DNA from: Candidatus Altarchaeota archaeon
Lineage (GTDB): Archaea > SpSt-1190
Length of the DNA: 55,466 bases
Assembly (NCBI GenBank): GCA_030590165.1
Contig: JAUUZA010000002.1
Span: forward strand, 1-55,466
Direction of reading: 5' to 3'
Shown here: piece by piece, positions 7,876 to 16,834 of the stretch
Layout: each line of letters begins with the position of its first letter
Position numbering within the stretch: the first letter of the stretch is position 1
Position numbers and translations under genes: made by a program
The notes under the pieces: model-generated
What the model saw: only the letters and a program-made list of their open reading frames with translations
Told to the model about the DNA's origin: nothing
The model's database searches: none

Positions 7876-8661
7876 GTGGATGTGGCAATACTTGGGATGG
7901 GATTACCTTCTGTTTATGTAGCGTCAAGACTTGCTGAAAAGGGAATTTCAGTTGGACTTTTTGGAAAACTTCCTCCTTTGATTCCCGAACCAGTAAAAAA
8001 TTCAACCATTAAAGATTTTAAGTTGTTTGAGGCTGTTTTGAATAAATTGAAGACTATTGCACATTTCAGTAAAGATTTTGAATTGAAAGAAAGGAGGTTT
8101 AGTGGAGCTACAATTGATACTGAATTAATTTATTCAAATTACCTCAACAAAGCTATTGATAATGGGTGTGAACTTATTGAAGGTAGTTTTTTTGGAGTTA
8201 GTGATAAAATAAAGATATTTTGGAGGGGTAAAACAACTTTAATGAAAGCAGAAATTATTATTGAAGAAGAGCGTACAGGGAGACCAATTCAAGTAGCTTT
8301 GGCAAAGCGCGTTCCAATAAATGAAGACACAGTTGAAGTTTATGATTCGTCAGGAACTTGGGTTGTTCCTGCGAAAAATATGGCAGTAATTGGGGGAAAA
8401 ATGGACTTCACTTGGAATAAATTTGATTCGGCCGCAATTTTACGTTCTTTTGAATTAACTTATGTAAACTCTCCAGGGAGTTTAATTGAAAAAAATATTA
8501 AACTTGGAAGGGCTGGTGGGCAAACCACTTCTGAGGGATTTGTAATTAATTCTTTGTATGATGCTCGCGTTTTGGCAGACATTCTATTGAAAAAAGGAAA
8601 TTTGAAAGCTTATGATAAAATGTCTAAAAGGACGCATTTAAGATCGTTTTTGAGACCATAA
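7876..8661 (+). CDS. FAD/NAD-binding oxidoreductase-like protein
   Basis: 261 residues from GTG. The N-terminus DVAILGMGLPSVYVASRLAEKG is a Rossmann dinucleotide-binding start, but the usual GxGxxG reads GMGLPS, so the third Gly is Ser. A later region (IKLGRAGGQTTSEGFVINSL, then DARVLADILL) resembles the FAD-domain GDAAG segment of geranylgeranyl-reductase-type flavoproteins. It is shorter than those ~400-residue enzymes, so it may be reduced or altered in function. The substrate is unknown. Confidence 0.55.
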   Translation: MDVAILGMGLPSVYVASRLAEKGISVGLFGKLPPLIPEPVKNSTIKDFKLFEAVLNKLKTIAHFSKDFELKERRFSGATIDTELIYSNYLNKAIDNGCELIEGSFFGVSDKIKIFWRGKTTLMKAEIIIEEERTGRPIQVALAKRVPINEDTVEVYDSSGTWVVPAKNMAVIGGKMDFTWNKFDSAAILRSFELTYVNSPGSLIEKNIKLGRAGGQTTSEGFVINSLYDARVLADILLKKGNLKAYDKMSKRTHLRSFLRP

Positions 8662-8693
8662 GATATTTAAACTCAAAAGGAGTAACAGGTAAT

Positions 8694-9122
8694 ATGAAAG
8701 ACAATCAATCTCAAAAAGAAATTTCTCAATATCAAAATTTAAAAGAGTCCGTTGAAAAAAGAAAAAACAAATTAAAGGATTATTTAGGTATAAAAGAACA
8801 AGATTTTGTAAAAAGTGCTTATTTTGAATCTATGAAACCAATTCGAGAAAATGGAAAGTATCAGGAACTAATTAAAGATGTTAATGAAAAGATTAAAACT
8901 GCAAATAAAGAAGGAGTCAACAACATGTATAAAATTTCAAAAGATTTTGGTGACTCTTTTAATAAAATTGGGAAGGTTGCAGATGAAAATTATAGGAGAT
9001 TTGAAGATTTAGCTGATGTAATAACTGAACTTATTGGATATGGTGGATTAGGAAACCCAAATGTTTACGAGGGAGCTAAATCAAATCTTGTAAAGTATTT
9101 GATGGATGGAGCTAAAGCATAA
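8694..9122 (+). CDS. hypothetical helical/coiled-coil protein
   Basis: 142 residues, Lys/Glu/Asn-rich and mostly helical (QNLKESVEKRKNKLKDYLG, DVNEKIKTANKEG). No Cys, signal peptide or membrane segment is visible, and no family is recognised. It is preceded by AAGGAG and its end overlaps the next gene by 17 bases, so the two are translated together. Confidence 0.6.
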   Translation: MKDNQSQKEISQYQNLKESVEKRKNKLKDYLGIKEQDFVKSAYFESMKPIRENGKYQELIKDVNEKIKTANKEGVNNMYKISKDFGDSFNKIGKVADENYRRFEDLADVITELIGYGGLGNPNVYEGAKSNLVKYLMDGAKA

Positions 9123-9999
9123 GCAAAGCTTAAAAGTTTTTGAAGGGATTCGTCTTGTGATTCAAGGCTTTCTTTTTTTACTAATTTTGTTACCGACTTT
9201 AATCTGGTATATGCGAAAGAAAAGATTTGATATTAGTTATTCTTTATTTCTTTCAGGGATGATAGGTGCACTCTTGAAATACATGGTTTCTAATTCTCTT
9301 CGATTTACAAATGCACCACCTGCCCTTGATGTCATGATTTTAGCAACACTTTCAGTTTTTAATGGTAAATTTTGGATTGCGACGCTAATTTTCTTTTTAG
9401 GATACTTAAATGACCCACTTTTAGGGGTTTCAGGTCTCTTACTTGGATTTGGTTTTGGTAGGTGGCATCAAATTCGAAAAAAACGAATTTTTAAACAAAA
9501 AGGAGAACTTAAACGAAAAGTTTGGCATAGTGCAATGGGGTTGTTTGCCGCAGTTGTTATTATGTTGGTTCCAAGAAATGTTGGGTTGGGGCTCTGTCTT
9601 TTCGCAACACTTTCACCCTTGCTTATGTCCTTACCTATTTTTAGAAGTCTCGCACAAGAAACAAAAAGGTCAAATGAATGGATGGGGAAGGGAAATTTTT
9701 ATTATGGTTTAGGGGCTTTTCTTCCAATTTATTTAGGTCAACCTTGGATTTTATTGGTTCTTGCGTTTGGTGATGGTTTATCTACTTTGATTGGTAAATT
9801 ATTTGGTTATACACGACTTTATTCAAAAAAAAGTGTAGAAGGAACTTTTGCCGGTTTCCTTGCAGCTTGGGCAATTTCTCGACATTTTTATTCACCTGCT
9901 ATAGTTCCTGCAGTCATTTATCTCATTGCAGAACTTGTTGCTCCACTTGATGATAATTTTGCAATTCCTGTCGCACTTAGTCTTTTGTATATTTTTTAG
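9106..9999 (+). CDS. CTP-dependent dolichol/phytol kinase-like membrane protein
   Basis: 297 residues with ~7-8 membrane segments. The C-terminal half has the polyprenol kinase / cytidylyltransferase-like signature: ELKRKVWHSAMG, then LAFGDGLSTLIGKLFG, KSVEGTFAGF and a final AELVAPLDDNFAIPV. This family (SEC59/VTE5-like) phosphorylates long isoprenoid alcohols using CTP, which suits lipid-carrier or ether-lipid metabolism. The ATG overlaps the preceding gene. It converges with fen, overlapping it by 4 bases. Confidence 0.8.
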   Translation: MELKHKQSLKVFEGIRLVIQGFLFLLILLPTLIWYMRKKRFDISYSLFLSGMIGALLKYMVSNSLRFTNAPPALDVMILATLSVFNGKFWIATLIFFLGYLNDPLLGVSGLLLGFGFGRWHQIRKKRIFKQKGELKRKVWHSAMGLFAAVVIMLVPRNVGLGLCLFATLSPLLMSLPIFRSLAQETKRSNEWMGKGNFYYGLGAFLPIYLGQPWILLVLAFGDGLSTLIGKLFGYTRLYSKKSVEGTFAGFLAAWAISRHFYSPAIVPAVIYLIAELVAPLDDNFAIPVALSLLYIF

Positions 10000-11015
10000 A
10001 ACCAAGTTGAAAGGCCTTCTTGTTTATCATTTTTTGGACCGCGTTCAAAAATATTAAGAGTTTTTGTAACTCGATTTTCTGAAAAGTCATTTTCTTCAAT
10101 TAAAAATTCATTCACTTTATCGACTTCAGGTTTTTTCAATTTTAGATTAAAGTTTTTAGTATAAGGGGGATTTAAGAAAAAGTTCATTATTGTTTTTACC
10201 TCTGGCCATTCTTCTTTCCACTCAATTTCCTCAAGAGCTTCTATTCCCTTTTTTTTAATTAGGTCTCTAGCCTTAATAGGACCAATTCCATGTATTCCCC
10301 CTGGATTGAAATCAGTACCGACCAGAATACCTAAAGCAATTAATTCTTCTTGAGAGAAATTAAGGGCACTCTTAATTTGATTAAGTTTAATTAATTCTGG
10401 TGAAACTGTTACATACATATTTTTTTTTGGAAGTTTTCGTTTCCCACTTACTGTTAAATTTCGAATAAGGTTAAGTGAACCAAAAAGGAGGGCATCAAAA
10501 TCTTGACTAACTGTCGCCCAAACTTCATTATTTTTTGTCATTACTGCGGCTTGAGCTTCACCTTCACTCGGTGCTTGAATCCAAGGTATTCCAAGGAGGG
10601 TCAATAAACGTTTAGAATCGTCAATCATATATGAATGAAGTCTAGCAGATTGTTTTGAGAAAATTTGAATTTTAAAGGGGTCCCCTCTTTTTTTAGCTTC
10701 TTCAAGTTTCTTTTCAGCTCTTTTTTTCTTTTTTTCTCGCTCTTTTCGAATTAATTTAAATTCGGGCGGTTTCCCGTCAAAAACAAAGCAAGGTCTAATA
10801 CCATTTTCAATTAATTTAGCCGTCCTATAAAATAATCCAGAAACATGTGAAGTAATTTTACCTTCTTGATTCATTAAAGGTGTTCCGTCGCGTTGTCTTA
10901 TTGTTGTAATAAACTGATATAATATATTGAAAGTATCAATTGCCAGTTTTTTTCCTTCTAACATTCTAAATGAAATAGGTTCTGGATTGATGAGTTTTTT
11001 TATTTGAACTCCCAC
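9996..11015 (-). CDS. fen: flap endonuclease FEN-1
   Basis: 339 residues. N-terminal XPG domain with AIDTFNILYQF and CFVFDGKPPEFK; internal XPG domain with APSEGEAQAA and ATVSQDFDALLFG; then a helix-hairpin-helix at NPGGIHGIGPIKA. The acidic catalytic residues in these blocks are present. The C-terminus QEGLSTWF is a complete PIP box for PCNA. It cleaves 5' flaps during Okazaki fragment maturation and repair. The promoter region is shared with the divergent gene at 11081. Confidence 0.97.
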   Translation of the reverse strand: MGVQIKKLINPEPISFRMLEGKKLAIDTFNILYQFITTIRQRDGTPLMNQEGKITSHVSGLFYRTAKLIENGIRPCFVFDGKPPEFKLIRKEREKKKKRAEKKLEEAKKRGDPFKIQIFSKQSARLHSYMIDDSKRLLTLLGIPWIQAPSEGEAQAAVMTKNNEVWATVSQDFDALLFGSLNLIRNLTVSGKRKLPKKNMYVTVSPELIKLNQIKSALNFSQEELIALGILVGTDFNPGGIHGIGPIKARDLIKKKGIEALEEIEWKEEWPEVKTIMNFFLNPPYTKNFNLKLKKPEVDKVNEFLIEENDFSENRVTKTLNIFERGPKNDKQEGLSTWF

Positions 11016-11080
11016 AAGATTTAAGTTCGGCTTTGTTTAAAAATCAACAATGTTTAAAAGTAACAATTTAGATAATTATT

Positions 11081-11266
11081 GTGAAAAAACTGAAGCAAAT
11101 ATATCACGAACTTGGTTTAGTTGTTATTGCTCTAATTTATTTGATTACCTTTATTACAAGACAAGATAAGTTTTGGGCTGGGCGTGCAACTTTCTTTTCT
11201 CTTTTTGTGCTTCTGGCAGTAGCATTATTTGATGTTGTGAATGAAAAAAGAGTTAAAAAATCTTAG
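11081..11266 (+). CDS. small two-helix membrane protein
   Basis: 61 residues from GTG. Two hydrophobic segments (~10-25 LGLVVIALIYLITF and ~34-50 ATFFSLFVLLAVALF) are joined by a short polar loop (RQDKFWAGR), with basic ends, so both termini are probably cytoplasmic. No family recognised. It is divergent from fen. Confidence 0.55.
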   Translation: MKKLKQIYHELGLVVIALIYLITFITRQDKFWAGRATFFSLFVLLAVALFDVVNEKRVKKS

Positions 11267-11274
11267 ATTTTTTA

Positions 11275-11970
11275 TCATACTTTTAATTCTTTAGTAATTA
11301 TTTCTTTCTCAATAAATTTTTCTATTTTCTTCTTCTTTATTTTGAAAAAAGAAACATCAAAATTTTCAGTGTCTATCCAAGCAGCATAACCGTCAGTGAG
11401 TGCTCCGGTGTTCACTATTTTTGTTTTTCCAACAGTATCAATACATCGAGATTCATGAATGTGACCACAAATTACCATGTCGGGTTGATAATCTTCAACT
11501 AAACTTCTTAAGAAAGGAGACCCAACATGACTTCCCGTCCAAAGAATATCCGCTTTTGTATCAAAAGGAGGAACATGAGTAACAAGAATTGTTTTACCCT
11601 TGGTTTTCTTTAGGATTTCATGTACTGGGGCATAATTAATAAAAACTTGATTTCCAGATTCAAGCCATTGAGCGCCTTCAAATCCAATTAAGGTTGTGTC
11701 CTTTATTTTTTTAGATTTATTGTGCATATCTATTTTCAATTTTTTCATTTCTTCTCTAACATCTTTTGGGTCTTCATTTCCAGGTATCATAAAAACATAA
11801 GGAGCAGTTTTATCCAGTGCAGATTTTATTTTAGTTACAAGAGTTTTAGGACCAAAGGGAGTTAAATCACCTGCAACAATTATGGCATCTGGTTTTTCTT
11901 CTAAATTTTCAATTAAAGTATATAATTTTTTTAAATCTCCATGTATATCCGCAACTGCAAGTATTTTCAC
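11275..11970 (-). CDS. metallophosphoesterase (COG2129-like)
   Basis: 231 residues with the calcineurin-type metal motifs in order: VADIHGD at the N-terminus, VAGDLTPFG, PGNEDP, VTHVPPF and CGHIHESR near the C-terminus. It is expected to be a two-metal phosphodiesterase or phosphatase; the substrate cannot be told. It begins right at the divergent promoter for the gene at 12019. Confidence 0.9.
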   Translation of the reverse strand: MKILAVADIHGDLKKLYTLIENLEEKPDAIIVAGDLTPFGPKTLVTKIKSALDKTAPYVFMIPGNEDPKDVREEMKKLKIDMHNKSKKIKDTTLIGFEGAQWLESGNQVFINYAPVHEILKKTKGKTILVTHVPPFDTKADILWTGSHVGSPFLRSLVEDYQPDMVICGHIHESRCIDTVGKTKIVNTGALTDGYAAWIDTENFDVSFFKIKKKKIEKFIEKEIITKELKV

Positions 11971-12018
11971 ATTTAAAATGAATCTAAAAGGTTAAAAAGT
12001 TTAGTAGTAAAAAATTAG

Positions 12019-12381
12019 GTGGATAAAGAATTTATAATACTCCTTGGTGTGCTCGTTTTAACTTTTTTATTCATTTTGCCTTCTTGGTCAAGTATTGAAG
12101 ATAAACTTGAAATTCAATCAGCTTCCCTAGAATTGGGAAAACTTAGTTTTTCCGCTAGTTATGCTGCTCCTTGGCACAAATCTTGTTATATTGTAACTTA
12201 TGGTCCCTTTATTTATGATGGGCAAGGGAATGAAGAAGGGAATAATATTTTTGTTCTTAGTAAACGAACAGGGATACTAACTAATACACTAATTCTTCAA
12301 CCCAATAAAACTTTAAGTTCTTTGAGATTGGAACTGTGGTGTGATAATAATAAATTAGTTGAAACTGAGAAGATTTTATGA
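12019..12381 (+). CDS. hypothetical anchored extracytoplasmic protein
   Basis: 120 residues from GTG. An N-terminal helix (FIILLGVLVLTFLFILPSW) is followed by a predicted beta-rich outer domain with two Cys (HKSCYIV, LWCDNN) that could form a disulphide. Not recognised. It overlaps the DUF4349 gene by 4 bases (ATGA), suggesting a two-gene envelope unit. Confidence 0.6.
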   Translation: MDKEFIILLGVLVLTFLFILPSWSSIEDKLEIQSASLELGKLSFSASYAAPWHKSCYIVTYGPFIYDGQGNEEGNNIFVLSKRTGILTNTLILQPNKTLSSLRLELWCDNNKLVETEKIL

Positions 12382-13199
12382 AAAAACAAATAATGATTTT
12401 TGGTTTAATTTGGGTTGTTACGATTGTAGGAATGTTTATGTTGTTTAATCAAGCAAATACTTATCCTCAAAATAGTTATTTAGGGAGTTATGATGAGGAA
12501 ATAAGTTTTGTTCGTGCAGAAAAAATGGCTTTTAATACGGATGAATATGGTGGTGAAAACACTATGTTGTCTTTTAATGTTTATCAAAAAATAGAAGTTG
12601 AAAATTTAGAAGAAGCGCGTTTGTCCATGAAGGATTTAATGATGTCCTTTCAAGGTTATGTTTCTGGAGTGAATGGTAATTATGAGAAACGAAAGAGTGA
12701 AACAATCACTATGAAAATTCCTACTGAAAATCTAGAATTATTTTTAGATTCAATTAAATCTCTTGGAAACTTAGAGAGTGATTCACTTTCAACTACTGAT
12801 GTGAAAAATCAATATGATGATGTTTCCGCCCGTATTGAAAGTTATACAATTGAACGTTCTAGATTATTAGATTTATTTGAAAGTGCTAATGAAACTTCCG
12901 ATTTAGTGGAAATAAGTAGTAGACTAAGTTTTGTGGAAGCACAATTGAAATATTATGAATTAAGACAGGCCGAACTTGAGAAATCAGTTGAGTTTGCAAC
13001 TGTTCGAATTTTATTTGAAGAAAAAATGACAGCGTTTTCACGTATGATTTTTGTTGAATTATCTGAACTTTTTGAAACATTTTCAAATAGTTTTAATGGT
13101 GCCCTTTCTTTATTATTTGGTGCAATTGGATTTACCTTACCTCTTCTTATTTTGACAGGAATGGGATTTGGAATCTTAAAATTGAAAAGGAAAAAGTGA
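12378..13199 (+). CDS. DUF4349-domain membrane protein
   Basis: 273 residues: N-terminal membrane helix (7-25), then a DUF4349 region with the typical order MKDLMMSFQGYVSGVNGNYE, ITMKIPTENLELFLDSIKSL, a coiled coil (SARIESYTIERSRLLDLFE, SRLSFVEAQLKYYELRQ), VEFATVRILFEEK, and a C-terminal membrane helix (~245-265). It is a membrane protein with a large outer coiled-coil domain and unknown function. Confidence 0.85.
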   Translation: MKKQIMIFGLIWVVTIVGMFMLFNQANTYPQNSYLGSYDEEISFVRAEKMAFNTDEYGGENTMLSFNVYQKIEVENLEEARLSMKDLMMSFQGYVSGVNGNYEKRKSETITMKIPTENLELFLDSIKSLGNLESDSLSTTDVKNQYDDVSARIESYTIERSRLLDLFESANETSDLVEISSRLSFVEAQLKYYELRQAELEKSVEFATVRILFEEKMTAFSRMIFVELSELFETFSNSFNGALSLLFGAIGFTLPLLILTGMGFGILKLKRKK

Positions 13200-13201
13200 A
13201 T

Positions 13202-14920
13202 TCACTTATTCGTTGACCTTTTTTCAGCTTCTTCTTTTTCTTCTTTTAACTTTACTTTTGTTCGTATAATTTTTATGAGTTTAGCTTCAATTTTTTCTTG
13301 GTCTTTGTCAGTTATAACGCCTAGTGCCCATGCAACTTCTGGGGCGTATTTCAAAAAAATACTTCTGCGTTTTATTTTTATTGCCTCGCGTTTCATTCCA
13401 GAAAGATATCGTTTCAATCTTCGAGCAACATCCATTACTGCAAATCTAATTTCTTTCATTACTTCATCATTATCTGCTAAAGCTTGTTTTCCTGCTGATT
13501 TGTAAGGGATGTGTGGTGAAATAATATTAACAAAAATTGTAAGTGGAGCTTTTTCGAGGTCACTAATATTGTAATTTTTCCAATTAACACTTCGTACTGA
13601 TTTACTTATTGCACAACTTCCAGTATCAAATAATAAAGGTGATTTATTTGCAAAACGCATTATTTCCATTTTTTTCCCATTTTCATTACTTTTTCCGGCA
13701 CCGCCACCATATGCAAGAGCTACTTCAACTTGGAAAGGAATTCCACCTCGATAAACACTTGGTTTTCTTGTTAATACACTTATAAATTTAGCATTGAGTA
13801 TTTTTTTCAAACTAGTGGTCAAATGATTTTCCCCAATAGGAATAAGTCCTTCAGTTGAAGGTGAAAGAAGTTTTACAGTTTTAAATGCAGTTGTTAATCT
13901 TTCAGCTTCAGAGTGAATAAGTTTTTGAGGTTCTTTGTCTTCAACTTTAGCTATTTTGATGACTTCTTTAGAACGATTTGAACTTATTCTGGAAAATGAT
14001 GACTGTAAAAATTTACTAACTTTTTTAAGATTAGATCTTTTTGCGAATCGAAGTAAATCATCTGCAGATAAACCTAAAGGATGGGGTTTCATTTCCTTTG
14101 GTAACGGAGGCAGACTTTTTGCTGTTCGTCGCCATATGGTCTTTTTTTTATTTGGTTCTTCTAATATTATTGTTGCGTGAGGATTAGCAATTGCAGTTCT
14201 ACGTAAATATTCAAATGGGCCTTGTTCACCCTTCCTATAAATTATTTTTTTAAATTCAGTGACAAGTTTAGTTCCTTTCCAATCTGATTCGACTTCATTT
14301 TCTTCAATAATTTCGGCAGAATTTTTATCAACATCAACTTTAAGAAAAACAATTGAGGTTTTTCCAGCACCGGTTGAAGACATAATTTTTGTTGGTTTTC
14401 CTGTTGTCATTTGTCCAAAAAGAACAGCTCCAACAGCACCAATTCCTTGTTGACCGCGGCTTTGAACATATCTATGAAATTTAGTTCCCGACAACATACT
14501 TCCAAATACCTTGGGAATATATTCTGAAGGAACTCCAGGTCCATTATCTTCAATACTTATGATATAATGTCCTGATGAACCAGCGATTTCATTTTCAACT
14601 CTTTCCATCTTAACTTTTAATCTATTTATCAAACCGGGTTTTCCTGCCCTTTCAGCTTCATTTAATTTTTCTTGAAGCTTTTCAAGTTTAGTATTCCCTT
14701 TTGATTTTTTTGAACTTCCAATATCTTTAATTTTAATTTTTATTTCAGGAAGAATTCCATATTCTTCACAAGCATCTAATCCATTAGTTGTAGATTCATG
14801 AATAATTGTAGTAAAACTTCTTATGGCACCCGAATAACCCAACATCTGAAGATTCTTCCTAAAAAATTCAGCAACGCCCACTTCTCTAAATTTTTTATTG
14901 AATTCCTGATTAACGTCCAC
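13202..14920 (-). CDS. top6B: DNA topoisomerase VI subunit B
   Basis: 572 residues from GTG. GHKL ATPase motifs: TTNGLDACEEYG, EDNGPGVP and GQQGIGAVGAVLFGQMTTGK. A helix-2-turn-helix and transducer domain follow, with the switch Lys region near HIPYKSAGKQALAD. Top6B binds ATP and gates the Top6A DNA-cleaving subunit. Top6A is not next to it: the next gene downstream is convergent and unrelated. Upstream come KH and RIO genes, an arrangement common in archaea. Confidence 0.96.
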   Translation of the reverse strand: MDVNQEFNKKFREVGVAEFFRKNLQMLGYSGAIRSFTTIIHESTTNGLDACEEYGILPEIKIKIKDIGSSKKSKGNTKLEKLQEKLNEAERAGKPGLINRLKVKMERVENEIAGSSGHYIISIEDNGPGVPSEYIPKVFGSMLSGTKFHRYVQSRGQQGIGAVGAVLFGQMTTGKPTKIMSSTGAGKTSIVFLKVDVDKNSAEIIEENEVESDWKGTKLVTEFKKIIYRKGEQGPFEYLRRTAIANPHATIILEEPNKKKTIWRRTAKSLPPLPKEMKPHPLGLSADDLLRFAKRSNLKKVSKFLQSSFSRISSNRSKEVIKIAKVEDKEPQKLIHSEAERLTTAFKTVKLLSPSTEGLIPIGENHLTTSLKKILNAKFISVLTRKPSVYRGGIPFQVEVALAYGGGAGKSNENGKKMEIMRFANKSPLLFDTGSCAISKSVRSVNWKNYNISDLEKAPLTIFVNIISPHIPYKSAGKQALADNDEVMKEIRFAVMDVARRLKRYLSGMKREAIKIKRRSIFLKYAPEVAWALGVITDKDQEKIEAKLIKIIRTKVKLKEEKEEAEKRSTNK

Positions 14921-14942
14921 GGATAATCAAAACCAAGGGTAT

Positions 14943-15470
14943 TTAAAGGTTTTCCACTGAAGCAAGCCTTCTTTCAAGGTATTTATAAACGTTAGCGTGC
15001 GTTGCGCCTTTTAGTAGTTTTTCTAACACTTCTCTGAGTATTTGAGACCTCATGGGGTCACCTATTGCCCCTACTTTTTCTGAAGTAATTAAAATCCTAA
15101 GTTGAAGTTTATTTTCAAGAAAAGTTTTAACTCTACCCCGTTCTCCGATTATTCGTCCAAAAATTCGTTTTCTTTGTGATTCTGGAACTGCAGCGTCAAT
15201 ATCAAAAATAGTTATTTGTGTATTTTCTTCTAAAAGTTCAAATGCTTGATCTTTTGGAAATCCGAAGCCGATTGCTTTAATAACATCTTTTGTTTTTAAA
15301 ATGTTTAAGCTCTCGCCAAGGATAGTAACAACGCCATCTTTAATAATTAATTTAACATTAGCTTGTTTTTCAATTGCTTTTTTTACACTTCCACCTTTTC
15401 CGACTAAATTTCCTATGCGGTTTTCCGGTATACTAATTATTTCTTCCACTTTTATTTCCTCTTTAATCAT
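14943..15470 (-). CDS. KH-domain RNA-binding protein (Pno1/Dim2-like)
   Basis: 175 residues with two KH modules. The first has ENRIGNLVGKGGSVKKAIE (GxxG loop GKGG). The second has KRIFGRIIGERGRVKTFLE, followed by the Pno1-type ending LLKGATHANVYKYLERR. Dim2/Pno1 acts at the 3' end of pre-16S rRNA during small-subunit assembly. It lies next to the RIO kinase, a ribosome-assembly partner, and its ATG follows the kinase stop by one base or less. Confidence 0.92.
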   Translation of the reverse strand: MIKEEIKVEEIISIPENRIGNLVGKGGSVKKAIEKQANVKLIIKDGVVTILGESLNILKTKDVIKAIGFGFPKDQAFELLEENTQITIFDIDAAVPESQRKRIFGRIIGERGRVKTFLENKLQLRILITSEKVGAIGDPMRSQILREVLEKLLKGATHANVYKYLERRLASVENL

Positions 15471-16172
15471 CTATAATTCTTTCTGAATATATTCTTTAAT
15501 TTCTTTAGGATTGGTTTCAATCAATTTTGAAAAGAAATTACAAATATTTTGGACATCTCTTTCCAAATAAGTATTAGCAAGTGGGTGACGTAAATCTACT
15601 GATTGAGCAACATCAATTATGACATGTTTATTTTTATAAAAAAGAATATTATATTCACTAAGATCAGCGTGAACTAATTTAGCAATTTGATACATTTTTC
15701 GTATGTCTTCAATAATTTCATGGAATGTTGTTTCAGGATTTTTTAATTTAACCTCTTTGAGTTGGGGTGCTGCTATTTTCTCACCAATAAACTCCATTAC
15801 AAGAACATTTTTCCTAAATGCGAAGGGTTTGGGACAGCTAATTCCGGCCCTAAACATTCTATTAAGATTTCCAAATTCTTTTTTTACCCAAACACGAAGG
15901 AGTGCTCTTTGATTCCCACCTATATGCCAAAATCTTGGGTCTCCCTTAATATATTCTTTAAGTGATTCAAATGCTGTTGTTTCAGCTTTATAGATTTTAA
16001 CTGCTAATTTATGGTCATTACTTGCACTAAATACTCTGGCTTCTTTTCCATCGGCTATTGGTCCACCAAATTCCCGAAAGACACCCCTATTAAATAAATC
16101 ATAGATTGATAGAAGGGTTTGTTTGTCAAACACTTTTTCAAGAATTTTTCTATCCACAAAAGTAAGGAACAA
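15471..16172 (-). CDS. RIO-family serine kinase/ATPase (Rio1-like)
   Basis: 233 residues. Nucleotide loop GPIADGKEARVFSA, catalytic loop KLVHADLSEYNILFY and metal-binding IIDVAQSVDLRHP identify a Rio1-type kinase. It contains the Rio insert DPRFWHIGG. Starts are TTG at 16172 or GTG at 16154 (MDRKILEKVF). Rio proteins release assembly factors from the pre-40S/30S subunit. It is first in the rio-KH-top6B operon. Confidence 0.95.
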   Translation of the reverse strand: MFLTFVDRKILEKVFDKQTLLSIYDLFNRGVFREFGGPIADGKEARVFSASNDHKLAVKIYKAETTAFESLKEYIKGDPRFWHIGGNQRALLRVWVKKEFGNLNRMFRAGISCPKPFAFRKNVLVMEFIGEKIAAPQLKEVKLKNPETTFHEIIEDIRKMYQIAKLVHADLSEYNILFYKNKHVIIDVAQSVDLRHPLANTYLERDVQNICNFFSKLIETNPKEIKEYIQKEL

Positions 16173-16186
16173 CCCTAACTTAAAAA

Positions 16187-16813
16187 CTAAGTTGTTATGG
16201 TTGAACCTTGTCGAGAATTTTGATTTGTTTGAGGTGTTTGATTGTCATATCTTTGAATTATGTTTATGTAAGAATTTGCATTTTCCAATAATTTTTCTTG
16301 TTTGTAAGTAAGGAAGGGCTTTTTATTTTCAATACAATCCCCGACTTTATTTACAAAATTTACAAATTTTGTTGCGAGAGGTAAGGTATATGCGAGAACA
16401 AAAGGAGTAAATAAAAGACCAAGCGCCCCAAAAAGTGCACCATAAATTGAACCTAAGAGTACTTGTTGATATGCATAAGTTCCTGCAAGGGCGGTAGCTC
16501 CAAGCCCTAAAAGTGGTTTTTTATAAATATCGTCCATTTCAAAACTTGGTTTGAGTTTAGCTTTTATGGGAAATTTATTGGCAGAGTCGACATAAGTTAA
16601 ATTATTGTTAATGAAATATTTACCTTTAGAGACATCATCAGTAAAAAAAAGATATTTTTTTACTTTATTTCTTCCATTTAATTCATTAAATTCATCAATT
16701 TCAATAAGATTTCCAATGGCGAATTTATTTTTTCCTTCAATTAGTATTCTTTTTTCTTTTGGATTATGTAAGGCATATTTTATTCCTTCCTTATTCATAA
16801 CCAATTTATACAT
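16187..16813 (-). CDS. hypothetical membrane protein
   Basis: 208 residues. The N-terminal ~95 residues are soluble and mixed (KRILIEGKNKFAIGNLIEID). Two Gly/Ala-rich membrane helices follow at ~100-150 (LLGLGATALAGTYAYQQV, LFGALGLLFTPFVLAYTL), and the Gln/Asn/Thr-rich tail is polar. No family recognised. It lies between the ftsY and rio operons on the same strand. Confidence 0.6.
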   Translation of the reverse strand: MYKLVMNKEGIKYALHNPKEKRILIEGKNKFAIGNLIEIDEFNELNGRNKVKKYLFFTDDVSKGKYFINNNLTYVDSANKFPIKAKLKPSFEMDDIYKKPLLGLGATALAGTYAYQQVLLGSIYGALFGALGLLFTPFVLAYTLPLATKFVNFVNKVGDCIENKKPFLTYKQEKLLENANSYINIIQRYDNQTPQTNQNSRQGSTITT

Positions 16814-16834
16814 GTGATTTTGTTACTAACAAGT

